Part shown: positions 47,395 through 56,272 of the stretch, piece after piece
Numbering within the stretch: position 1 is the first letter of the stretch
How the letters are laid out: each line of letters begins with the position of its first letter
NCBI GenBank assembly: GCA_002422085.1
Contig: DISZ01000001.1
Location: 222,595-286,594 of the forward strand
Direction of reading: 5' to 3'
Length of the DNA: 64,000 nucleotides
Source: Rhodobacteraceae bacterium UBA6197
GTDB lineage: Bacteria; Pseudomonadota; Alphaproteobacteria; Rhodobacterales; Rhodobacteraceae
The notes under the pieces: model-generated
Seen by the model: only the letters and a program-made list of their open reading frames with translations
Told to the model about the DNA's origin: nothing
Database searches by the model: none
Translations under genes and position numbers: made by a program

Positions 47395-48944
47395 TGTCTC
47401 AGATCCGGCTGGTGAAGGGTTTTGTGACGGTCGGCGGCTGGACCCTTGGCAGCCGCCTTGTGGGCTTTGTGCGCGATGTGATGATGGCCGCCTATCTGGG
47501 CGCGGGCCCGGTGGCCGAGGCCTTTCTGATCGCGTTTTCGCTGCCCAACATGTTTCGCCGCTTTTTTGCCGAGGGCGCGTTCAACATGGCCTTCGTGCCG
47601 ATGTTCTCGAAAAAGCTTGAAGGGGGCGAAGACGCCGAGGGCTTTGCCCGCGATGCCTATTGGGGCATGACCGGGGTGCTGCTGATCTTTACCCTTGTCG
47701 GGATGCTGACGATGCCGCTTCTGGTGCTGGCGATGGCTTCGGGGTTTCGGGGCGACGCGCGTTTCGGGCTGGCGGTGATCTTTGGCAATATCGCGTTTCC
47801 CTATATTCTGTTCATCTCGCTGACGGCGCTTCTGTCGGGGATGTTGAACGCGACGGGGCGCTTCATGGCGACGGCGGCGGTGCCGATCCTGATGAACGCG
47901 CTGTTCATCGCGGCGATGCTGCTGGCCGATCACTGGGACTGGCCGATGGGCATGACGCTGGCTTGGACAGTGCCGGTTTCCGGCGTGGCGCAGCTGTGGT
48001 TCACCTGGATTGCGGTGCGTCGTGCGGGCTATCGTCTGCGCTTTGAGTGGCCGCGCATGACCCCGGATCTGAAGCGGCTGGCGACCATTGCCGCCCCGGC
48101 GGTGCTAGCCGGCGGGGTGGTGCAGATCAACCTGATCGTCGGGCGGCAAGTGGCCAGCTTCACCGAAGGCGCGGTGGCCTGGCTGTCATACGCGGACCGG
48201 CTCTATCAGCTTCCGCTGGGGGTGGTGGGCATCGCCATCGGCGTGGTGTTGCTGCCCGATCTGTCACGGCGCCTGCGCGCGGGCGACACCGAGGGTGGTC
48301 GCGCCAGTTTCAACCGAGGCGCGGAATTCGCGCTGATGCTGACGGTGCCGGCGGCGGTGGCGCTGGTGGTGATTGCCTATCCGCTGGTCAGCGTGCTGTT
48401 CGAGCGCGGCGCCTTTGGCGAACAGGACAGCACCAATACCGCCTGGGCGTTGGCCGCCTATGGCTTGGGTCTGCCCGCCTTCGTGCTGCACAAGGTCTTG
48501 CAGCCGCTTTACTATGCGCGCGAAGACACCAAGCGCCCGTTCTACTTTGCCACGGTCTCGATGGTGCTGAACGCGGGTTTGGCGCTGGGGTTGATGCCGG
48601 TGCTGGGCTATCTCGCGGCGGCGCTGGCGACAACGCTGGCGGCTTGGGCGATGGTCGCGCAATTGTGGTGGGGCACCCGTCTGATGGGCGATGCGGTGCA
48701 TACCGATGCGCGCTTTCGCACCCGCGTCTGGCGCATCGTGCTGGCCGCGCTGGGAATGGGGCTCTGCCTTTGGGGCGCAGCCGAGGTTCTGGCACCGATG
48801 CTGGCGCGCGGCGGGGCGCGCTATCTGGCGCTGAGCCTTCTGGTCGGTCTGGGCATGGTCAGCTATTTCGGGCTTGGCGCGCTGCTGGGGGCGTTCCACC
48901 TGTCGGATTTCCGCTCGGCGTTAAAGCGCGCGCCGCGCCACTAG
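47394..48944 (+). CDS. murJ: Lipid II flippase MurJ
   Basis: This 516-aa inner-membrane protein of the MOP superfamily flips lipid II for peptidoglycan synthesis. Around 14 helices are visible. Family signatures are the first-helix GGWTLGSRLVGFVRD, the loop FSLPNMFRRFFAEGAFNMAFVP (quoted in part), and the late KVLQPLYYAREDTKRPF. It is coupled to glnD by a one-base stop/start overlap. The glnD-murJ pair is characteristic of alphaproteobacteria. The rhomboid gene is convergent from the other side. Confidence 0.96.
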   Translation: MSQIRLVKGFVTVGGWTLGSRLVGFVRDVMMAAYLGAGPVAEAFLIAFSLPNMFRRFFAEGAFNMAFVPMFSKKLEGGEDAEGFARDAYWGMTGVLLIFTLVGMLTMPLLVLAMASGFRGDARFGLAVIFGNIAFPYILFISLTALLSGMLNATGRFMATAAVPILMNALFIAAMLLADHWDWPMGMTLAWTVPVSGVAQLWFTWIAVRRAGYRLRFEWPRMTPDLKRLATIAAPAVLAGGVVQINLIVGRQVASFTEGAVAWLSYADRLYQLPLGVVGIAIGVVLLPDLSRRLRAGDTEGGRASFNRGAEFALMLTVPAAVALVVIAYPLVSVLFERGAFGEQDSTNTAWALAAYGLGLPAFVLHKVLQPLYYAREDTKRPFYFATVSMVLNAGLALGLMPVLGYLAAALATTLAAWAMVAQLWWGTRLMGDAVHTDARFRTRVWRIVLAALGMGLCLWGAAEVLAPMLARGGARYLALSLLVGLGMVSYFGLGALLGAFHLSDFRSALKRAPRH

Positions 48945-49053
48945 CCGGTCAGATATCTTGCGCCACAAAGGCCGGTAGCGGCGCGGCCCCGCAGCCCCCC
49001 CTCCGCAGCCCCCAAAGCACCCGCCTTTGCGCGGCCTCAAAGGCAATGCCGGC

Positions 49054-49743
49054 CTACTGACGCCGCCTCAACCGTTCGACCGCCTTGGCCCAGCCACCGG
49101 GGGCCACGACAAACGAAAGGCCAAAGCCCGCCGCAAAGCCCGCAAGTTCAGCGATCCAGTCGGGCTGCGAGCCAAAGATCAAGCCGAACACCAGTTGAAT
49201 CCCCAGCAAGAACCCGATCAGCGTAAAGGCGCGGGCGCGGTTGGCGTTGGTCATGCCAAGCCGGGTCCACAAGATCCAGGTGAACGCCCCGACCAGCCCA
49301 TAGACCGCCGGATAGCCTCCGACCAGCGGCTGTGACAGGCCGGGCACGGCAGTATAGACCAGCGCCCCCATGATCGCCGCGCCAAAGAATACCACCAGCA
49401 CCGCCCAGGCGCGAAACACCTCGCCCACCATCTTGCCCAGCGCCAGAATGAAGACCAGCACCATCAGCGCGTGGGTAAAGCTCATATGCACGAAGGGATA
49501 GGTGACGATGCGGATCATGTGCGAGGCCGGAAATTGCCCGGCCTCGATCATCGCGCGCAAGATATCGGGCGCAAAGGAAAACCGCTGCAAGGCGTCCAGC
49601 CGCCAACCCACCGCCGTCGGGCCGCCTGCCAACCCGATCTGCCCAAGCCCCAGCACCGCCTCAAGCGCCACGATCGGCAGCACCAATGCCCAGACTACCG
49701 GCGGCAGCGGATTGACCGGAGAGGTATCGTAACCGTCATGCAT
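49054..49743 (-). CDS. Rhomboid-family membrane protein lacking catalytic residues
   Basis: This 229-aa protein has the six-helix layout of rhomboid proteases. Rhomboids use a Ser in GxSG and a His in the last helix. Here the first site reads VGGYPAVYGLVGA (residues 141-153), with Tyr144 at the serine position. The His position in WIAELAGFAAG is Glu199. HMSFTHALMVLVF keeps two His residues of the loop, but the usual Asn is absent. It is therefore probably an inactive rhomboid, like iRhoms, and may bind or traffic membrane proteins. It lies between murJ and trpS, divergent from trpS. Confidence 0.88.
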   Translation of the reverse strand: MHDGYDTSPVNPLPPVVWALVLPIVALEAVLGLGQIGLAGGPTAVGWRLDALQRFSFAPDILRAMIEAGQFPASHMIRIVTYPFVHMSFTHALMVLVFILALGKMVGEVFRAWAVLVVFFGAAIMGALVYTAVPGLSQPLVGGYPAVYGLVGAFTWILWTRLGMTNANRARAFTLIGFLLGIQLVFGLIFGSQPDWIAELAGFAAGFGLSFVVAPGGWAKAVERLRRRQ

Positions 49744-49856
49744 TGCAGTCTCCTTCGGGTAGCGGGCCACGCGCTTGGTTGACGCAGGCCCCGGCCAAAG
49801 CGATAAGGCAGCGCGCCGGGTTTTTCCAGCCCGGCCTTGTTTCAGGAGCCCGATCC

Positions 49857-50897
49857 ATGACCGCCGTCAACGCCGCCTTCAAGCCTCGCATCTTTTCCGG
49901 CATCCAGCCTTCGGGCGGGCTGACGCTGGGCAACTATCTGGGCGCGCTGAAGCGGTTCGTGGAAAAGCAGGATGAGGGCAACGAAACGATCTATTGCCTT
50001 GTCGATCTGCATGCGATCACGGTCTGGCAAGATCCGCAGGCGCTCCGCCATCAAACCCGCGAGGCGGCGGCGGCGTTCATCGCGGCAGGGATCGACCCGG
50101 CGCGCTCGATCCTGTTCAATCAAAGTCAGGTTGGCGCCCATGCCGAAATGGGCTGGCTGCTGAACTGCGTGGCGCGGCTGGGCTGGATGAACCGGATGAC
50201 CCAGTTCAAGGACAAGGCCGGCAAGAACAGCGAACACGTTTCGCTGGGGCTTTACGCCTACCCGTCGCTGATGGCGGCCGATATTCTGGTTTATCATGCC
50301 ACCCTTGTGCCGGTGGGCGAGGATCAAAAGCAACATGTGGAACTGACCCGCGACATCGCCGCAAAGTTCAACCACGATTACGGCGTCGATTTCTTTCCCG
50401 CGCCGGTTCCGGTGATCGAAGGGGCGGCGGCGCGGGTAATGAGCCTTCGCGACGGCAGCAAGAAGATGTCAAAGTCGGACCCCTCGGATGCCAGCCGGAT
50501 CAACCTGACCGACAATGCCGACATGATTGCCGGCAAGATCCGCAAGGCGCGCACCGATGCCGAGCCGCTACCCGAGACCCTGGACGCGTTGAAAGACCGG
50601 CCCGAGGCGCGCAATCTGGTCAACATCTATGCCGCTCTTTCGGGCGAGGCGCCGCAAGCGGTTGTCAGCCGCTTTGCCGGGCAGGGGTTTGGCACGTTCA
50701 AACCGGCGCTGGCCGATCTGGCGGTGGCCAAGCTCGAGCCGATTTCATCGCAGATGGCCCGGCTTATGGCCGATCCGGCAGAAATCGACCGGATTCTGGG
50801 TATCGGTGCGGAACGGGCCGACGCGATCGCCCGACCGATCTTGGAACGGACTTATGACATCATGGGGATGGTGCGGTCGCGACATCCGCGCGCCTGA
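49857..50897 (+). CDS. trpS: Tryptophanyl-tRNA synthetase
   Basis: This 346-aa class Ic synthetase charges tRNA-Trp. The HIGH-equivalent region is GIQPSGGLTLGNYLGAL near residues 15-31, and the KMSKS loop is KKMSKSDPSD near 202-211. LYAYPSLMAADIL and GEDQKQHVELTRDIA are further family signatures. The start ATG has AGGAG nine bases upstream; the long open frame before it crosses the promoter. It is divergent from the rhomboid gene and convergent with the MATE transporter gene. Confidence 0.97.
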   Translation: MTAVNAAFKPRIFSGIQPSGGLTLGNYLGALKRFVEKQDEGNETIYCLVDLHAITVWQDPQALRHQTREAAAAFIAAGIDPARSILFNQSQVGAHAEMGWLLNCVARLGWMNRMTQFKDKAGKNSEHVSLGLYAYPSLMAADILVYHATLVPVGEDQKQHVELTRDIAAKFNHDYGVDFFPAPVPVIEGAAARVMSLRDGSKKMSKSDPSDASRINLTDNADMIAGKIRKARTDAEPLPETLDALKDRPEARNLVNIYAALSGEAPQAVVSRFAGQGFGTFKPALADLAVAKLEPISSQMARLMADPAEIDRILGIGAERADAIARPILERTYDIMGMVRSRHPRA

Positions 50898-50903
50898 AAC
50901 CGT

Positions 50904-50925
50904 CGGGCGGGGCCAGCTCCGCCCG
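50904..50925. terminator. Stem-loop between convergent trpS and MATE genes
   Basis: CGGGCGGGGC and GCTCCGCCCG can pair with one G-T wobble around CA, so the inner pairs must open. No T tract follows directly. It lies 7 bp after the trpS stop and may serve as a terminator or a 3' end stabiliser. Confidence 0.45.
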
Positions 50926-50963
50926 CCCACGGGCCTTGGTCGCCGTGGTCAAAAGGCGGCGGC

Positions 50964-52271
50964 TCAGGTCTGCCCTTTGGCCTCTGCGCGCGGATAATAG
51001 GCGGCCATCGTGACCCCGCGCACCGCATTCAGCACCATCAGCGCGGCCCACAGCCCGTGGTTGCCGAAAGCCGGAACCAAAAGCATGAGCGCCGCGATAT
51101 AGACGGCGACCGACGCCAGCATGGCGTTGCGCATTTCGCGGGTCAGCGTGGCACCGATGAAAATGCCGTCAAACATCCAGCTGGCAATACCGATCAGCGG
51201 TGCGACGGCAATCCACGGCAAGAAGGCGCGGGCGGTCTGGCGCACCTCGGGGGCGGTCGACATCAGATCAATGATCGCAGGGCCCGCAATCCAGAAAGTC
51301 AGGCTTAGCACCACCGCGCCACCCGCACCCCATTGCGAGGTCAACGCAGCCGCGCGGCGCACACCCTGACGGGCTCGGGCGCCCACGGCCTGCCCCACCA
51401 GCGCTTCGGCGGCAAAGGCAAAACCATCCAGCGCATAGGCGGTAATTTCCAGAAATTGCAGCAGCACCTGATTGGCCGCCAGCGTCACATCGCCCTGCCC
51501 CGCGCCCAGAAACAGGAAGGTGGTGAAGCTGGCTTGCAGCAGCACCGAGCGCAGCATGATATCGGCGTTGACCCGCGCCATAAGCGCGACGCGGGCCCGG
51601 TGAAAGACCCGGGCCGCATCGCGCCAGTAGCCGCCCGCAAAGGCACTGCGCGCAAGCCAGAGCCCGAGGCCAAGCCCGCTCCATTCGGCGATCAGCGTGG
51701 CTGTGGCGACGCCCTCGACGCCCCAGCCAAGCCCGAGCACGAACCACAGATCCAACCCGATGTTGAGCCCGTTCATCCACAGTTGCAGCACCAGCACGCC
51801 TCGGGTGCGCTCCAGCGCGATCAACCACCCCGTCAGCGCATAAAGCCCGATCGTCGCTGGCGCCCCCCAGATCCGGATCGCCAAATAGTCACGCGCCATC
51901 GCCTCGACCTCCGGCGACGCCGGGGCAAGACGCATGGCGGCCGAAAACAGCGGCAGTTGCAACACGATCAGCCCCAGACCCGCCGCCATGGCAATCAGCA
52001 GCGCCCGCGACAGGCTGGCCGCGACCTCGGGCAGATCGCCTGCCCCCTGCGCTTGCGCGACCAACCCCGAGGTGCCCATCCGCAAGAAACCGAATACCCA
52101 ATAAAGCGAGGCAAGGATGATCGCGCCCAGCCCGACCGCGCCGATTGGCGCGGCTTGACCCAACTGCCCTACCACCCCGGTATCGACGGCGCCCAGAATC
52201 GGCACCGTGGCATTCGAAATGACGATCGGCAGGGCGATCCGCAACACCCTGCGGTGGCTCAGATCATTCAT
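50964..52271 (-). CDS. MATE family efflux transporter
   Basis: This 435-aa membrane protein is of the DinF/NorM-type MATE family, with about twelve helices. The N terminus RIALPIVISNATVPILGAVDTGVVGQL (quoted in full only over part), FGFLRMGTSGLVAQAQGAGD and the second-half repeat TLAANQVLLQFLEITAYALDGFA region are typical of the DinF branch. It exports cationic compounds coupled to H+ or Na+. The start overlaps the stop of the thioesterase upstream by eight bases, so it is translationally coupled. Confidence 0.93.
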   Translation of the reverse strand: MNDLSHRRVLRIALPIVISNATVPILGAVDTGVVGQLGQAAPIGAVGLGAIILASLYWVFGFLRMGTSGLVAQAQGAGDLPEVAASLSRALLIAMAAGLGLIVLQLPLFSAAMRLAPASPEVEAMARDYLAIRIWGAPATIGLYALTGWLIALERTRGVLVLQLWMNGLNIGLDLWFVLGLGWGVEGVATATLIAEWSGLGLGLWLARSAFAGGYWRDAARVFHRARVALMARVNADIMLRSVLLQASFTTFLFLGAGQGDVTLAANQVLLQFLEITAYALDGFAFAAEALVGQAVGARARQGVRRAAALTSQWGAGGAVVLSLTFWIAGPAIIDLMSTAPEVRQTARAFLPWIAVAPLIGIASWMFDGIFIGATLTREMRNAMLASVAVYIAALMLLVPAFGNHGLWAALMVLNAVRGVTMAAYYPRAEAKGQT

Positions 52272-52800
52272 CGGGCGCAAGCGGAGCCGGGGGCATCACG
52301 AAATGCCCCGTCCCTTGCGCAAAAAGTTTGGAGCGGTTGTCCTGCCACGCCTCGACGTGCACACTGGCATAGCGCCGCCCCGAACGGTTGACCCGTGCCC
52401 GCGCATAGGCGTCACGCGGTAAACCCGAGCGCAGATAATCGACGGTGAAATCAATGGTCTTGGGCAGGCGCGGCAGATGCAGCGGATCCAGCCGGGCAAG
52501 ATCGATGCGACCGGCCTCGATGTCTTCCCACAGATAGCTCCAGCTCAGTTCGATGATCGCCGTCACCTCCAGAAAGGCCGCGGTGACACCGCCATGCAGC
52601 GCCGGGATCAACGGATTGCCGATCAGCTTTTCGTCGAACGGCAGAACCGCCGTCAGTTCGTCCCCGCGGCGGTCGAACTCGATCCCCAGAAACTGGATAT
52701 AGGGCACACCGGTCACCAGCGCCTTGAGAGCCGCATCGCGGCGGGTCTTGACGACCTGCACCGATTCGGGGCGGTGGCGCTTTTCGTTGGGGTGGCTCAT
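52264..52800 (-). CDS. PaaI family hotdog-fold thioesterase (copy 2)
   Basis: This 178-aa protein is a PaaI-type hotdog thioesterase that hydrolyses acyl-CoA. The active-site region is IPALHGGVTAAFLEVTA, carrying the HGG motif, and the late strand TIDFTVDYLRSGLPRDAYARA is the family's conserved edge. It follows a second thioesterase with a four-base overlap and precedes the MATE gene with an eight-base overlap, so the three form a coupled unit. The acyl substrate is not defined. Confidence 0.9.
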   Translation of the reverse strand: MSHPNEKRHRPESVQVVKTRRDAALKALVTGVPYIQFLGIEFDRRGDELTAVLPFDEKLIGNPLIPALHGGVTAAFLEVTAIIELSWSYLWEDIEAGRIDLARLDPLHLPRLPKTIDFTVDYLRSGLPRDAYARARVNRSGRRYASVHVEAWQDNRSKLFAQGTGHFVMPPAPLAPDE

Positions 52801-53261
52801 GACTTGCCCCCTTTCGGACGTTCGATGGTGAAGGCGCCGGTGGCGCTGGCGACAGGGCGGGATGGGTCGCCGTCATAGGCGGTGGCACGCACGAAGGCGA
52901 CGCTGCGGGTGACGTGATAGCACGTCGCCTTGGCAATGATCCGGTCGCCGGGGGTGGCCGCACGCATATAGTCGATGCGCAGGTCAATCGTGGCGGTGCC
53001 CGAAGGGGCATCGGGATGGCTCATCACGGCGGCACCGCAGCAGGTATCCATCAGCGCCGACACCGCGCCGCCATGGATCACCCCGGTTCGCGGCTCGCCC
53101 ACCAGTCGCAGATCATAGGGCATCGAAATCTCGGACGTGCCATCGCCGATCGCATCAAGCCGCATCCCCAACGCGCGCGAATGCGGTATCGCTTCGATGA
53201 ACTGACGCGCGAACTGGGTCTTGGCATCGCCGTCGTCAGGGGTGTCGTGGGATTTTGTCAT
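52797..53261 (-). CDS. PaaI family hotdog-fold thioesterase (copy 1)
   Basis: This 154-aa hotdog thioesterase is a paralogue of the gene downstream. HGGAVSALMDTCCG is the active-site helix and ATIDLRIDYMRAATPGDRI the conserved strand. LVGEPRTGVIHGG precedes it. Its stop overlaps the next gene by four bases (ATGA). Tandem PaaI paralogues often form heterodimers or cover different acyl chains; which applies here is unknown. It is divergent from the first MerR gene. Confidence 0.92.
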   Translation of the reverse strand: MTKSHDTPDDGDAKTQFARQFIEAIPHSRALGMRLDAIGDGTSEISMPYDLRLVGEPRTGVIHGGAVSALMDTCCGAAVMSHPDAPSGTATIDLRIDYMRAATPGDRIIAKATCYHVTRSVAFVRATAYDGDPSRPVASATGAFTIERPKGGKS

Positions 53262-53405
53262 CGGCCTCTCCTGGCGGTTTCATCCGACTATTCCGTCTTG
53301 GCCGGACCGCCGCAAGGGGCATCGTGGCAACACCCCCGAATGACCCATCATCCGAGTTGAGTCCCGCGCGTCAACGCGTTAGCTTGACCCCGCAGGGAGG
53401 TCCCT

Positions 53406-53774
53406 ATGTCCGATCAGTTGAGCTTCAAGGAAATGTGCGCGCGGTTCGACGTCACCCCCCGAACCTTGCGCTACTACGAATATATCGAGCTTTTGCAGCC
53501 GCAAAGGGATGGCCGCGCGCGCTGGTATGGCCCGCGCGAACAGGCCCGAATGACGCTTATCATGCGCGGGCGACGCTTTGGCTTTTCACTGGAAGAGCTG
53601 CGCCAATGGCTGATGCTCTACGATCAAAAGGGCACTACGGAACAGTACCGCGTCTGGGTTGAACTGGCCGACAGACAGCTTGAAACGTTGGAAAAGCAGC
53701 GCGCTGAACTGGATGTGACAATCGCCGATCTGCGAACCTTGCGTGACGATACTGCCGAGTCGCTGAAGCGCTAG
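53406..53774 (+). CDS. MerR family transcriptional regulator (first of two)
   Basis: This 122-aa regulator starts with a winged helix (SFKEMCARFDVTPRTLRYYE) typical of MerR. The DNA-binding wing and turn are followed by RRFGFSLEELRQWL and a long C-terminal dimerisation helix (about 85-115) with no metal-binding cysteines. It is close to the group that controls acyl-CoA metabolism in proteobacteria. GGGAGG lies before the ATG. A second MerR gene follows at 200 bp on the same strand, ahead of the beta-oxidation genes. Confidence 0.92.
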   Translation: MSDQLSFKEMCARFDVTPRTLRYYEYIELLQPQRDGRARWYGPREQARMTLIMRGRRFGFSLEELRQWLMLYDQKGTTEQYRVWVELADRQLETLEKQRAELDVTIADLRTLRDDTAESLKR

Positions 53775-53845
53775 GGCCGGCGGTCTCAAAGACACCCACG
53801 GCCACCGCCGCGTCAGATTATTGCGCTTCCCCCGCGTCAATCGTG

Positions 53846-53899
53846 CCTGACATTACGTCAGGAATTTTGTGACGCGACGTTACAGTGACGTGCACGTCA
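53846..53899. promoter_or_regulatory. Clustered palindromic ACGT-core operator candidates
   Basis: TGACGTGCACGTCA (53886-53899) is a perfect 14-bp palindrome. CCTGAC-ATTAC-GTCAGG (53846-53862) is a second inverted repeat, and further ACGT half-sites (TACGTCA, GACGTTA) lie between. They sit 78-131 bp ahead of the second MerR gene. MerR-type regulators of fatty-acid and branched-chain amino-acid genes (LiuR type) bind ACGT-containing palindromes, so this is a likely operator for one or both MerR proteins. Confidence 0.55.
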
Positions 53900-53976
53900 A
53901 CTTCACTTGTATGCTGCCCTCACAAACCAGAATTATTTTCGGGTGACGCTAGGACAGACACCCGAAAGGTAATGCG

Positions 53977-54375
53977 ATGAGTGACGACGTGATGACGATC
54001 CGCGAAATGTGCGATGCATTCGATGTAACGCCCCGCACCTTGCGCTTTTACGAGTCAAAGGAGCTTTTGTTCCCGATCCGCGAAGGACAAAAGCGCCTGT
54101 TTTCCCGGCGCGACCGTGCCCGGCTGAAACTGATCTTGCGTGGCAAACGCTTCGGTTTCAGCCTGGAGGACATCCGCCAGCTACTGGATCTCTATGCGAT
54201 GGGCGACCAGCAGCATACGCAGATGGCCAAGACGCTGGTCGTCGCCCGCGAACGGCTGGCCGCGATGACACGCCAGCACGAAGAGCTTGGTCAGGCAATT
54301 GCCGAACTGAGCAACCAGATTGCCTGGGGCGAAAAGGAGCTTGCCCGCGGCGAAACGACCGCGCCTGCCACCTGA
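53977..54375 (+). CDS. MerR family transcriptional regulator (second of two)
   Basis: This 132-aa regulator is a paralogue of the preceding MerR protein: TIREMCDAFDVTPRTLRFYE, then KRFGFSLEDIRQLLDLY, then a long coiled-coil helix (RERLAAMTRQHEELGQAIAEL). It has no cysteines for metal sensing. It lies 49 bp ahead of the acyl-CoA dehydrogenase gene on the same strand and is probably the operon's own regulator. The ATGA-rich start region and AAAGG upstream support the start. Confidence 0.93.
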   Translation: MSDDVMTIREMCDAFDVTPRTLRFYESKELLFPIREGQKRLFSRRDRARLKLILRGKRFGFSLEDIRQLLDLYAMGDQQHTQMAKTLVVARERLAAMTRQHEELGQAIAELSNQIAWGEKELARGETTAPAT

Positions 54376-54424
54376 GCGCCTGATATGGGGCCCGCAATCG
54401 GGGCCCGTGAATAGGGAGAGAACG

Positions 54425-56203
54425 ATGCCAAGCTATACCGCCCCCACCAAGGACATGCAGTTTGTTCTGCACGAGGTTCTGAACGTCACCAAGACCGGCA
54501 TTCCCGGCTATGACGAACTGGAACGCGACTTCACCGAAGCCGTCCTTGAGGCCGCAGGCAAAGTGGCCTCGGAAGTGCTGGCCCCGCTGAACGTGGTGGG
54601 CGACACTCAGGGCTGTGTGCTGGAAAACGGCGTCGTGCACACGCCAGCAGGCTTTGACGCGGCCTTTGCCGCAATGAAAGAGGGCGGCTGGACGGCGCTT
54701 GACCTCGACCCCGAATATGGCGGGCAGGGCATGGCCTATGTCATGGGCACTGCCGTAGGCGAGATCTTTGTTTCCGCCAACATGGCCTTCAACATGTATC
54801 AGGGTCTGACCCATGGCGCCTACGCGGCGATCCACGTTCATGGCACCGACGCGCAAAAGCGCACCTACCTGCCGAAAATGGTCAGTTGCGACTGGACCGG
54901 CACGATGAACCTGACCGAACCGCATGCCGGAACGGATCTGGGGATGATGCGCACCAAGGCCGAACCGCAGGCCGACGGCAGTTACAAGATCACCGGGCAA
55001 AAGATCTTCATCTCGGCGGGCGAACATGATCTGACCGAAAACATCATCCACCTCGTGCTGGCCAAGGCGCCGGGCGGCGGTGAGGGCACCAAAGGCATCA
55101 GCCTGTTCATCGTGCCAAAATTTCTGGTGAATGACGACGGCAGCCTCGGGGCACGCAACGCGGTGTCGGTCGGCAGCATCGAAGAAAAGATGGGCATCCA
55201 CGGCAACTCGACCTGCGTGATGAACTATGACGGCGCGACGGGTTGGCTTCTGGGCGACCTGCACAAGGGCATGCGCGCGATGTTCACCATGATGAACGAG
55301 GCGCGTCTGGGTGTCGGCCTGCAAGGCTATGCAGTGGCCGAGGCGGCCTATCAAAACGCCGTCATCTACGCCAGGGACCGTCTGCAAGGCCGCGCCGTGA
55401 CCGGCACCGAAAACCCCTCCGGCCCGGCCGATCCGCTGATCGTGCACCCCGATATCCGCCGCAACCTGATGGATCAGAAATCGTTTCTGGAGGGCGCGCG
55501 GGCCTTCACCTTCTGGGCGGCACATCTGATCGACCGCAGCCACCGCGCGGACGATGCCGAGGCCGAAGGGCTGGTCAGCCTGCTGACCCCGGTGCTGAAG
55601 GGTTTCCTGACCGACAAGGGTTTCGAGACGGCGGTGAATGCCCAACAGGTCTATGGTGGCCACGGCTACATCGAAGAATGGGGCATGTCGCAATTTGTCC
55701 GCGATGCGCGCATCGCGATGATCTACGAAGGCGCCAATGGCGTGCAGGCCCTGGATCTGGTCGGTCGCAAACTGGCGCAAGATGGTGGCAAGCACGTGAT
55801 GGCCTTCTTCGATCTGGTCAAAGACTTCATCAAGGAAAACGATAGCAATGCCGCGCTGAAAGAGGGCTTCCTCGACCCCCTGAAAGCGGCATCGAAAGAC
55901 CTTCAGGCGGCGGGCATGTTCTTCATGAAGAACGGCATGAAAGACCCCAATGCAGCCTTGGCCGGTTCCTATGACTTCATGCACTTGTTCGGCCATGTCT
56001 GCCTTGGGCTGATGTGGGCGCGGATGGCAAAAGCCGCGCAAGAAGCGCTTGACGGCGGCACCTCGGACACGTCCTTCTACGAGGCCAAGATCGCCACCGG
56101 GCGCTACTATATGGCCCGGCAATTGCCGATGACCGCCACGCATCTTGCGCGGATCAACTCGGGTGCCGCGCCGGTCATGGCCCTTTCGGCGGATCAGTTC
56201 TAA
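54425..56203 (+). CDS. Acyl-CoA dehydrogenase, long C-terminal domain type
   Basis: This 592-aa flavoenzyme performs the first step of beta-oxidation. The N-terminal and middle domains show YGGQGMAYVMG, MNLTEPHAGTDLGMMRTKA, and the catalytic base region IYEGANGVQALDLVGRKL. The extra C-terminal domain (about 470-592) places it with the roughly 590-aa group that includes medium/long-chain enzymes and DmdC-type dehydrogenases. The segment FLVNDDGSLGARNAV is typical. GGGAGA lies before the ATG. It is the first enzyme gene of the operon. Chain-length preference is not predictable. Confidence 0.94.
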   Translation: MPSYTAPTKDMQFVLHEVLNVTKTGIPGYDELERDFTEAVLEAAGKVASEVLAPLNVVGDTQGCVLENGVVHTPAGFDAAFAAMKEGGWTALDLDPEYGGQGMAYVMGTAVGEIFVSANMAFNMYQGLTHGAYAAIHVHGTDAQKRTYLPKMVSCDWTGTMNLTEPHAGTDLGMMRTKAEPQADGSYKITGQKIFISAGEHDLTENIIHLVLAKAPGGGEGTKGISLFIVPKFLVNDDGSLGARNAVSVGSIEEKMGIHGNSTCVMNYDGATGWLLGDLHKGMRAMFTMMNEARLGVGLQGYAVAEAAYQNAVIYARDRLQGRAVTGTENPSGPADPLIVHPDIRRNLMDQKSFLEGARAFTFWAAHLIDRSHRADDAEAEGLVSLLTPVLKGFLTDKGFETAVNAQQVYGGHGYIEEWGMSQFVRDARIAMIYEGANGVQALDLVGRKLAQDGGKHVMAFFDLVKDFIKENDSNAALKEGFLDPLKAASKDLQAAGMFFMKNGMKDPNAALAGSYDFMHLFGHVCLGLMWARMAKAAQEALDGGTSDTSFYEAKIATGRYYMARQLPMTATHLARINSGAAPVMALSADQF

Positions 56204-56272
56204 GCTTTCCGGTGACGGCGACCGGGTCTTGGTCAAAACCCGACCGCCGCCCTCGCCAAAAAGGAGAACACG

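Noticed and set aside
49054..49743. Active rhomboid protease
   Set aside because: The serine and histidine of the catalytic dyad are replaced by Tyr and Glu.
54158..56236. Long minus-strand open frame over the acyl-CoA dehydrogenase gene
   Set aside because: It is a shadow of the plus-strand enzyme gene, with no ribosome binding site or recognisable motif.
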